DNA of 64,000 nt, from contig NC_037593.1 in NCBI RefSeq assembly GCF_003073045.1, positions 15,322,735-15,386,734 of the forward strand, in the 5' to 3' direction. The stretch's first letter is position 1. Every line of letters begins with the position of its first letter. The translations under genes were made by a program, and so were the position numbers. Positions 49,475 through 61,400 of the stretch are shown here, piece after piece. Below the pieces are notes generated by a model. It had not been told where the DNA came from. It searched no databases and was given only the letters and a program-made list of their open reading frames with translations. The DNA comes from Pomacea canaliculata (lineage: Eukaryota > Mollusca > Gastropoda > Architaenioglossa > Ampullariidae).

Positions 49475-52400
49475 ATGGCCAGATCACATTCAGGGAAGTT
49501 TCCGTTGCCTGCAACATATAAAGAACTAGGACTTCTGGGCCCACGGGCGCAGTCTGTGTTAGGTAGTATACCCCATGAAGAAAGACAGCTGATGTTCCCA
49601 AAGGAGCCAAGTAAGAGGACATTTAGTCCTTTTTAGGAAGACTCTTTTGCTTTTTTTTATATTTCTGTTGGTTATTATATTTGTAGTCTTTGCATATAAA
49701 ATTATTATACTCATTCCTTCCACAGTTATTGTTCAAATGTAGTAATTATCTCATTATGTCATTATGTTTTTCACTATCTAGTGAGTCGGCAATATACAAA
49801 GCATGTACTCTTAAGGTGCTAATAATTTGAATGTTTATCTTTAGAAAATGTAGTGGCCTAAAAGTTGTGTATAAACATTTGATTGGCATATGCATGTTTA
49901 ACCTCATGATATAAAGCTGTGGACCATTGGCTTGGATGCCTTGGAGGTAAAAAGGTTGTCCTGTGACCTTAAAGTTGTAGGCAAGAGGCTGAAGTCAGAT
50001 CATGGCCTTAGAACAGTAATTTTATGTGGTCTATAGGTGACTCCATTTGGACTTCATAGGGCATATGGACTGTAAGATGATGACCCTCAGGCAATAGAAC
50101 CAATCCAAGAAAACAAGAGTCACTGATAGTTATGTGATAGTGATTACATAAAGATCCAATCCTTGATGATTGTTCTTCTGCTCAGTATAGTTAAGGCTGC
50201 ATTTTCCAGCAAGAAGAAACAAGAAAAAAAAAGAAGACAGGATTACATGTCAGCTTGTGAGATATATAAGACTGCTGAAAACTGAGTTTTCAATTAACAC
50301 ACAAAATTATTGTTTTTAAATGTAGCACAATTTAGTTTTGGTTTCATATAATATTGGATGACTTTGCTTATACTTCTGTGTAAGCTGGTAACTTACACTA
50401 GTATAAATGTCTGTATTACCCATTCACTTCCACATTCGATAGTTATCACCTTCTTGGGCCAATACTGGAGAACACTTGTAGATCTGCATGCTGGCTTTGT
50501 ATATATTTTATGTCCTTTCTGCTTGCGGGGAAAACAAAGTGAAAGCTACTGGGTCATCATGCAATTCAAAGAAACTGCAAGGCACTTGTACAAGCCACCA
50601 AGAACAAGCACAGCACAGGCCACCTAATGAGTGCCAGACAAAGACAACTATTTTCAGGCAGGCTCAAAAGATCAAAGTTTGTAAAAGAGACACTAGCACT
50701 ACAGAGATAATATTAGAAACAACTGCCTGCAGAAGTAGGGAACCAGCTCCCCTCTACCGATCTTCTTTCCTGGGAAGAGAGAGAGAATTGCTTTACCATC
50801 AGTACCTCAATTCTGTATTTCTCAATCATAGATGAACAGTGATATAAGCAAGAAAACATTGACGTTCGTCATGCTAAAAGTACCCCCAAGGAGCTTGGAT
50901 ACGGGCTTACACAGATGGGTCAGCAACAGATGCTGTTTGAAATGGAGGAGCTGAGGTATACCTCCAGTACCCTGACGGATGCAAGCAGATGGTAGCGATA
51001 CCAACATGCTCTTACTGCACCAACTACAGAGCCGAAGTTAAAGGCCTTATCTGTGCAGTGAGCAGTGTTAGCAACAAAGCAAGCACAGATCTCACAGGTG
51101 GTGTTCCTGACAGATGCCATGTCTGTACAATAAGCTGCTTACAATAACTTTTTGAGGCACTTGTAGCATGTATCTCCCAACTGATGAAAACATGTGCAGA
51201 AACATGCAACAGTCTGGTAAACTGGTGGCAAATTTTTATAAGTTTACAAAATGATTCTGAAAGTAGGGAAGAATTTGCTGGCCATGGTGACAGTGATAAC
51301 ATAAACTGAGAATGTGACCAATGTGATAGTATCACAGGCAACACTATAACAGTGCACATTAGGACTGTTTGCATTTGATCTGCATAATACATCAGGGACA
51401 GTTTGTGGCTTATTGCATTTAAGGTCAACAGTAATTGCATATAGTTCACTAAAACATGTCTATGCGTTACAATAAGGATTTAGAATTGGTGTAGTATTTG
51501 TAGACATTCAATTAGAATCTAAAACCAGAACCTAAAAAAACCCCAAAACCTTAAATAAGATGGTACAGCCCTACCTTCTTTATAAAAAAAAAAAATAGGG
51601 ATGGGATGAACAAGAAAAAAAAGAATCAGCAGTAGAAATTGCTGGTGGATGTGAAAGTCCTTGGCATCAGAGACAAACTGATGTATATGTAGCATAGATG
51701 TGCCCTACCTCAGTCTACTAAGTATTATCTCCTCTCACCACATGGAATGGCCTGGAGCTGGGAGTCAGAAAGACAGGGATACATTTTCGTGAACACACAT
51801 GACAATTGATGCAAACATAAATAAGTTTTCTGATGCAACTATGACTGCAAAGGGCATTCATATGTCTGTTTGCGAGTATGTGTCTGACAAGTGAAAGTGT
51901 AGAAGCTACAAACTACCAGTGACAGCTGAGTGTAGACTGAGTGGTGTCAGTAACTACACTAAAACAAATGTATCTTTTGAACAAAGAGCTCAATTTCAAA
52001 ATTTCTTTTTGATATTTACTTACCAATAATTCTGCTAACTCCCTACAATCATTATGTTTCACTTTCATGCCAAATTGAATTTTAATTATTATAAGTGGGA
52101 ATATATCTCAGCCAAATTTATGTTTTTAAAGTTTTGTGTGTACTTTTTGATAGATCAAACATGTAATTTAATTACAAATCTATGACACTATTTTACATTA
52201 TAATAAGAAGTAACCATAAACGACGCACAAATTCTTCTGAATTAATGGATAGAAAACAATTTCAAACTTGATGAAAGTGTTCAGAAGTTCCAGTCAATTG
52301 AGTAAAGTGACCTGACCCTAATCCTACAGTGAGCAGTCAGAAAGGCTGATATTGGCAGCTACCTGCTGTAGTAAAGCCTGGGACCAAGAAATAATACTTT

Positions 52401-55400
52401 AGGAAATCCTGGTTAATATTAAATGATTTTCACATATGTGTGTAGCATCTTTCTTTAACTGCAACTATTTTGTCTGTTACGTATTTATATTATTGAAAGT
52501 AAGTTTTATTTATTTTACCAGTGAGGCTCTGGCAGGCATCGAGAGCTGATGGAGAAGAATTTATGAAGAAGAAGGCATATGAAAAGGCAGTTACATCTTT
52601 CGAGTTTGCATTTGGCACAGCCCTTAAATTTCCAGAGATGTTCAGTCCATCAGACTTGGCCAAGGTCCGCGTGGACATTGCTAGTGCACAGATAAAACTG
52701 AAGAAATATGACACTGCTTTGGAGATTTTGCGCCACTCAATATCTATAGTAGATGACATTCCAGAGGTAGGTACTATGATTATAGGAATCAACATGTACA
52801 GAACATGGTGTTAGATGTGATGCGAGATATGGATATAGATGTCAGAAAGTGTAGGGGGTGGGGGCAAGAAATTTTATGGTAGTGTGGAAGAGACTTGGTG
52901 TTTGTCACAAGGTTTAATTTTTAGGTTTAAATGCTTGATTAATAAATTATCAATATGAGAACTTTACTGCTTTTATTTGATATATTTTTTTAATTGGTTA
53001 AATCTAACTCTACATAATGTGTGTGCAGTGTTATACCTTGATGTCTCAAGCATTTCTTGAAATGGGTGATATTGTCAGTGCCTCCTGCAGTCTTTTACGT
53101 GGAATGGAAAAATGTCAGCTAAATGAAGAACAACTACTGAACTTTGTCACCACTGCTGCAACACATTTAGCTGACCTAAAGCTGGGTGTTGTTAATGGTG
53201 AGGTGCTGCTTTGTTCATAAAAATAATAATTTTATAAAAGTCACTGGAGAAGAACATCAAGATGTAAAAAAAATATAAACAGTTATTTGAAAGACTATGC
53301 AAGAATATTGGAGGAGACAAAACTACAAGTTATGAAATTTGCCATAAAAGTGCATTTTAAACTTGAATGCCTAAGTTCATGTCACAAACGAAGGGAGATG
53401 ATTGAGGAATTCCAGACAGTGGAAAAAATATATATAGAAATAAAGTTGCAAATAATTATTCAGGAAAAAATAAAGTACATTTATGAACATGTTTTACTGA
53501 ATTGTAGAGAGTTTAGTTGCTTGAGTTTTCAAGCATCTTGAGATGATAATGAAAGGGCAACATTCTGTACAAAATTGTAAAACATGGTACAAAAGCAGTA
53601 TATAAGTTAAATGAAAATTAGCCATCCATTTGTTTTTATGTACTAAATTCAAATGAAAGATGTAACTTACAGATGAAAGATAGAGAGCTCCTGTCATGAT
53701 TGAAGTAGATTAGGAGGCAGAAGTTTAAAAAATTATTTATACAACATACACAAACATAAAGTACCAAAAAATGAAATAATTTATTAGAATTTACATTAGA
53801 CTTCAAATAATACTACATTCTTGTCATTTTCGGCTGTTGGAGTACAAATCCATGTCAAACTGAGTAACCAGCAGTCATCTTGTGTATTGTGCTTGACGAA
53901 CTGAGTACATTGAAGATATCTTTTTCTGGAACTGCCTTCACAACCTTTGGTGGCACTCACCAGACGGATTGGTCCATAATCAAATCGACTATATCCTGCT
54001 GCCAAGACGCTTCAAATTAAGCATCAGCAAGGCCAAGTAAAAGATGTATCCAGGTGCTGACATAGGCAGTGACCATGACCTTGTTCTGTCAAATCTGAAG
54101 CTGAAAGTGAAGAAACTGTCAAACATGTCCCAGATCAGCTTTGATTTAGAGAAGCTGCAAGACCCGAACATTGCACAAGTCTTCAAGGCCACAGTTGGAG
54201 GAAATTTTGCCACATTGTACCTGGTAGAATGTGATGTATACACATTGGAAACATCAAAGAGTTGCTACTGTCAACAGCCCAAGAGGTTCAAGGCGACAAA
54301 GGACTTTGAAATAGCCATGGGTCACCAATGACATCCTAGGTTTCTGTGACCAAAGGAGGGCCTTGAAGACAGTAAAGAAAAGCAAACCCAAAGCAGCTTT
54401 GACTGCAAACCCAAAGCAGCTACCAAATACAAAGAAATGAACTGTGCCATCAAGGGTCTATGGTATGTGATGCAAAAATTCAACATTCAAAGAAAGCCTC
54501 TTTCAAGCATTACCAAAGCGTTATATAACAGCTAAACGAGTGCAGTACTTCTGAATCACCAAATAGGAGTTTGTTTTCGCACCAGTCAGCGCATGTCAAA
54601 GATATCCCTTATCACTGGTGCTGCTTAATATTTTCTTGGAGAACATCATGCTTAAAACCCTTCATGACCATCATACTTCCATTTCCATTGGGGGAAGGCC
54701 AATCTGGAACCTACACTTTGCAGACGACATAGACCTGTTAGCAGGCATTAACAAAGAACTGCAAGACCTCACTAGCAGACTTGACAGTTTGAATGCATAT
54801 GGAGTGGAGACCAGTGCTGAAAAGAGCAAAGTTATGATCAACAGCAGCGGCAAAGCAGAACATGTAAAAGAGGTAGCAGCTTCAAGTACTTGAGAGTCAT
54901 CCTTGCCAAGAATGGCAGTTCCATGCCAGATATAGGCATCAAGATCACAATAGTGGAGATGGCTAAACTAGATCGGATTGAGCATAGCCATAAGATAAGG
55001 TTCACTACCAAGTACAATCTGTACAAATCCCTGGTAGTACTAATCATGCTTTACAGATGCGACACATGGTCTTGCCAAAATGGAAAGGAGAATCCAGGCA
55101 TTCATGAATAAGTGACTGAGGAGGCTGCTTTGGATCTCATACAGAGAACACCGAACCACCGACTTGCCACACTTGTAGAACATCAGGAACCTCTACTTTC
55201 AACAGTCTGGACATAAGCTGGTCTTCTTTGGTCATATGACCCGGCACAACACCTTGTCGAAGACTATTCTTCAAGACACCTTGGAAGATGGTTGGTGCTG
55301 TGGTGGAAAGAGAAAGAACTGGCTTACAAATGTCAAAGACTGGACATCCAAAGTGGCTACTACGTACGTCTATCCATGTACTCCCTGCAACGACAGATGC

Positions 55401-58400
55401 TGGTCAAGGGATAACTGACTGACTGAATTGTCAAGGCTTCAGCCATTTGATGCACTAGGACTGTATATTTTTCATCATATCCCTTTAGGCATATCTGTTT
55501 ACAAATGGGATGTCATGAGTTCAACCTTTTTTTTCAATGCTTGGTGATGTTTGAACATATGTACAGTATAATAAAAATAGAATGGAACTGTTTATCCACA
55601 TTTTCACAAATAAGCAGCTACTCACTATCTTCATACTTTTGAAATCATTACTTTATGGAAACTCTAATAGGTTCATATTATTGTGAAAATGGGATTTGAA
55701 ATGCTTTGTTTCTAAAGTAAACTATTCATCTCATTTCTTTGTATACTCCCCTTCTATTTACCATAAGGCCAAATTTTTACACTTATGCAGGAAAGAATAG
55801 GGTTTTATTTTTGTTTTGTTTTGCTGTATCTCAAGCAGGTGATGGCAAAAAAGAGGACATTTTAACTGTTGGTAACTTTAAACCCAGATTGCCTTCTTCC
55901 CCTGTGTCTTGGAATGTTGTCATCCACCGCTTGTGGCAGCAAAAGGCATTTGCAGCCATTGCCTTTATCACTTCTGGACTGCCTGGTCCTCCCGCATCAA
56001 TCCTTGAAAATGCTGCTGTTCCTCATGAATGTCACTGTGATGGGATGGATATACAAAGGGTATGTGAGATGCTGGGTGTCTTGGTTTGCATGTAGGTTTT
56101 GGAGGAATTATAGGGGTTAATTATTATTAGCTATGATCTTCTTGTTCACATTATTTGCTAAGACAATCTGTTTAAAGTAAACATAAAATGTTGCATTATT
56201 TCTAAGTGTTATTTTAATGATCAGCATGGAGTATCATTTTTATTCCTAAGTGAGTCACATAAATTCTTCAAATTTTTAAAATGTCATATCAATGTGGGCA
56301 AAACATCAAGTCATGTGTTCTACATACTACTGAGAAGCTGAAATGTCAGTACAAGCACATGAAATTTTAAAGATATTACCTGTTTGAACAGACAAATATA
56401 TTTTGAGATTTTATGAATTTGGTGATGTATGTTTTAAATATAAATTAAAGTCATAAGCTTAAATGTAAAAAAATGTAGAAAACTAACATTTGGCAGAATA
56501 AAAATAGGCAGGTTAGGTAACAGTGCAATGTGTTAACGTACAAACAGTAGATTTAAAAAAGTTGCAACCTGGAATAATATTTACAGAAGAGATGTGCTTT
56601 AAATTTGTGATGTTAGTGAAATGTCTCAGGTGACTGTAAAAGACTCATTTTAAATGTTTGGTTTTCCACCTACAACCTTTGTGCACTTAATGATAATGCC
56701 CTGTGGTATACACTTAGCATTGTCAATATCCAGAATAGTATGGATAGCTGCAGCAAGGCAAACTGTAGCTTGGCCTTGAATTCTAGTTTGTTAATAGTGC
56801 ACAAAGAACTACTAGATATAATTCTTAAGTGAGGTCAGACAACATACACTTTAGTGGTCACATAAAAGAAACAGGGAGATAACCAAAATTTGAACAATAT
56901 GATCATCTGCTTTTTTAATACAAGCTGTGCTATGATCATATAGAACTTTTCAGTAAAATTGACCGTTAAAATGATGCAGTGTTCTTTATAAAACTGTTGC
57001 TGTGTCATGTGTTTGCTGTCAGATATATGAGACATTATCACCAGCACAACTAAAAGGGTGGGGAAATCTCTTGGCTATATTCATCTTGGAACATAGGGGA
57101 ACTCTATCGTGGCAACCAGAGGAAACTTCAATAATTGGTGTCATAAAAAATTCACTTAAATCTGGTCAGTATCTTGCTTCGTCTTTTAAGACAAAAATCT
57201 TGCAAAAAAATAATTTATAATACTTCAAAATTTTTCAACTTACCTTTTTTTATTGGGCTGCAGATAGTTTTTTTCTTCTTGCAAGTACAAACTGCCTCTT
57301 AGTTAGTGATGATGCTTAACCTCTAAATGACTTATACATCACAGAAAAATAGTGTACAGTTGCTGCAACTTTAGAGATACTATTATGGCTGTACTAGGTG
57401 AGAACAATAATAATTTTAGCGGTTTCGTGCACTAGGATCAACAGAGCTTTTGAAGCATATTCTTCAAAGTGACATTGGCACCAACAACCTGGATGATCAT
57501 AATGCATTTGGAGACACTGCACTCCACTTTCTTGTGAAGTCCAGGTCATTCACTCAGCTTCATAAAGAAATGATATATCTCCTAATCAGTCATGGTGCTC
57601 TACCAAATATTGTGGATGGCATTGGGAACATTCCTATACAGTATGTCCAGCAGTCCGAAGCGCCATCTGTGTTCCAGATACTGTGGGAAGCACTTCAGAA
57701 GCCAAGTAAATAAATTTCCCTCCTTTTGGCTCATAGTTATTTTTGAATGCAGAAAGAAAGGTATTTTGTTTGTGTGTGTTGTGTCTGCTGCTATTTGATT
57801 TTATTAGCTATAACTGAATTGACTCAGCTTGTATATTTAATATGATTAATCTCTTCATAACTTCTGTCTTAGATGAAGGCTTTAAAAAGCGTATCAGTGA
57901 CTTGAAAGCAAAAGGAAATGCAGCTCATCGAAACAAAGATCATCACTTGGCTATATTTTTCTATGAAACGGCCATTAATATCATTGATGCAAGTCGATAT
58001 GACATGCGACGTGACAAAGCTGTACTTTACAGCAACATGGCAGCTGAGCATGCCAGAGTGGGTAATGATGACTCAGCTTTTGACATGGCTGAAAAAAGCA
58101 GAAATGCTGATCCAACATTCCACAAGGTGATAATTTTTTTTTCTTACCATCTTTAACATGTGTGACAGAGCTCCACCCTGTTGGCATTCTCTGCTGTTAT
58201 ATATTTCTTAAAGATTTTCTGTTACAATTACTCTTTACTGTCAGGTCTAGACTATTATATGTTTTGGCTGTTCTAGCCACCCAGGGTTATTCCATTCATT
58301 GTTATTCTTCTCTAACAATAATTAAAAATATCTGTACCTGTTTTAGCCCTACTGGCGCCTTGGAAAGTGTCTCATTGACAAAGGGAATGTAATAGAAGCT

Positions 58401-61400
58401 TGCAAAGTCCTCATGGAGGGACTAGCTTGTGAGGAAGTGGATAGTGAACAAAAGGTGCCATTTTTTCAGGAGATCTGTGGCAATTTGTCAGCCCTTACAG
58501 GTAGGGATCCTATTTTTTACGTTTATTACATAAATGCATGCATATTTGTTCATTCAAACACACTCGTTTTGTCACATATAGATTAAAGGAATTGAGAGAA
58601 TGAAAGGGATTGAAAGACTAAACTCACATTCAGATACTTAATGAAAGTATTTAATGAAATAGTATTTGTTTTGCTGGAGCAGGAAAAAATAGTCTTGTTA
58701 AGAAATAATTGTCACTATAATCGACTTGAACTGTCCAATCCGTGTTTTTATCCTTTAGTATTCAATAAACCTATTTAATGGTCTTTTCACTTACAACAGA
58801 AAACCAAGCAGATGCTATTGTATCCAAAATGGCCTCATTCTTGCCTGCCTGTTGGCCTAAACTGGTGGAAACTTTAAGCAAAACTGCATCTGCTAAGTCC
58901 TGGGATGTAATCCGTTGTCTGGTCTTAGGACCACCAGAAAAAGAAGTGGCCAAGACCATTATGAACCCAGGGTGGAAGTATGCTGACCGATTCAAAGATG
59001 GTGAAAAACTGAAGGTATTACAGAATTCAGCTGCATTCAGAATTTTTGCATCCAACTTGCATGTATGCATACACAGTGTTAATTGATGTTGTCATCTGTC
59101 TTTTTTAGTGAAACGTGAGTAGATTTTTCTGTAAAATATTTTTCAGATCAAACTCTTTCATCTGTGGACTGAAGCTTTTTGTTGTGAGGGTTAATGATCA
59201 TATTAGAAGAGTGTGTACTGGTTTTTATTCCCGAATCAGGTTGGATATGCTATGTGCCTCAAAGCCCAGACACCAGTCCTGTCCACACTAGCAGAAGTGG
59301 TAGATGGAAATGAAGGAAGCAAGGTGCGTGAGTGGGCTACAGATCTGACCTTGGCACTTTTACTGCAAGGGGCAGAAATCTCCAAACTTGCAACATCTGA
59401 TGAAGAGACAGGCTACCATGTTGCACTGCATATGTGTTGTCTTACAGGTACGCAGATAGTAGGGAAACAAGAAGGTGAGTGGTTAGATCACTGGCCTCTG
59501 AACCTGAACTCGCAGTGGTTCAATATCTGTGTGACATCAAACTTCCCTTATTGACCCAGCTGTCGGGAATGGGTGCTTGACTCCATAGACAGTTGGGAAA
59601 CATAAAACAGCAAGAGGTAAAAGAAATGAGCACTGCCTTCACAAAATATTGGCCCCAAGAAAAGTGTGATGGATGACACCTCACTCCACATCAACCTTAA
59701 AAAAAAAAAATGAGTAGGAAAGACCTGTACCTTTTTTTTAATGGAAACAGAAACTGTACTAGCCTGAATTTCAGGTTTTATTTTTATTTTGTTTTTTATT
59801 TTCTTATTTAAGTGATGATAGATTGGCAAGGTAAGGGGACAAAAATTGATGAAGTGGTTGAGTGCTTGGAGAAAACATGAGCATCAGAGGGAGGTTAAAA
59901 GATAAATTTGCTGATCAGCAGCAGTAAAGGCATTCAAAGAAAAAATTAGAAAATGAAAGGATGTCAACCCAAAGTGTCAGGTTAACTTCAGATGGGGGTA
60001 ATATTTTGTTGTCTTATGTCTTTCTCTTCCCAAACAAGCGAATGGAATGGCTTTTATGAAACAAGATTAATCCAGAGCTACAATTGGATTTTATCCTGAT
60101 TGACCTGAATGCAGTGCTTAACAATTTCAGCTAGAACCTGACTTTGTCTAGCTGGTTTATTTACTAGAAAATGGGCCTATTTTTCTCAGGTTCTGTAAGG
60201 AAGCATGTTATTCATGGATTTGTAAGTTTGATTTTTGCAAAAAAAAAAAAAAATTCTGTTTTGAAAATGCAGAGAAGCTTGGCCTGCTGAAGTACATTCT
60301 GTCAGAAGTAAAGTACCTCCAAGAAGCAAGAAAAGCAGTCACTAAAGAAGCAAGAACTTTGCTACATGAAGCATGTCTGGAGTTTGGTCTTGGAAATCAC
60401 CCATTTGGCCAAGAACTTGTGAAACTGCTTCTTGAGAAGGGATTTGACCCTTCTTGCAAAGACATCTTGCAGAAGAAGGCAGTACAATATGTGAATCCCA
60501 GCAGTCCCATGTTTCAACTATTATCTAAACAGCAAGGTATTTGTACTTGTAGTACTTGCCATAAGATGAGGTTCCTTGTATTATCCCTGCCTAACAGCCT
60601 GAAGTTTACAAGTTACTATAATGATTTATTCTTGTTTTTATTGTGGTCTAAGGACCACTTACTATAAACAACAGCATTTCATCTGCTTATCTACATAGTA
60701 CAATTGTTTTTCAGGAAAAGTTTTTATTGCATTCAAACATAAAGATGCTTTCCAAAATCACCATATTTTCATTCAAAAGGCCTTGCTTTGCTGTGTGCAT
60801 GTGTGTGTGCATGCTGTGTTTAGTGACAGATCCACAGAGTGCAAAAGAGCTCAAGGACCTTGGGAACAGTGAGTTCAAAAAAGGCAATTATACAGCAGCA
60901 AGTCAGTACTACAGTCAGGCTATTGATGTGGTCAAGCAGAAGCTGCCTCCTTTGGACAATGTGATGGCCATGCTGAAACACAATGAAGAAAAGCACGAGC
61001 TTGCTGTTCTTTTCAGCAATCGAGCGGAGTGTTATATCAAGATGGACAAAGTAGAAGAAGCCCTAAATGATGCCAAAGAAAGTGTTTCTTGGGATGGACA
61101 TTGGTACAGGGTATGTTTAAAGGCAAAGGTTGTGAAATGAAAAACTTGTACAGAAATGCAGTCACTTCAAATAAATATATAGCTGATTAAAATAAAAAGC
61201 AGAAATGAAGTAAGATAATAAAAATAGATCTCTACAAATGACTATAACTCAGGCAAAATATATCAGATTTTATAGATATAAAATATTAACATTTTCAAAA
61301 GGTTGATCTTTAAGGATAGATATGTTTATAAATAAGCTGACAGTTTTTTTTAATTTTTGTAATGATGTAGTTGGAAGTCCTTAGTAAACAGTGGTTTACT

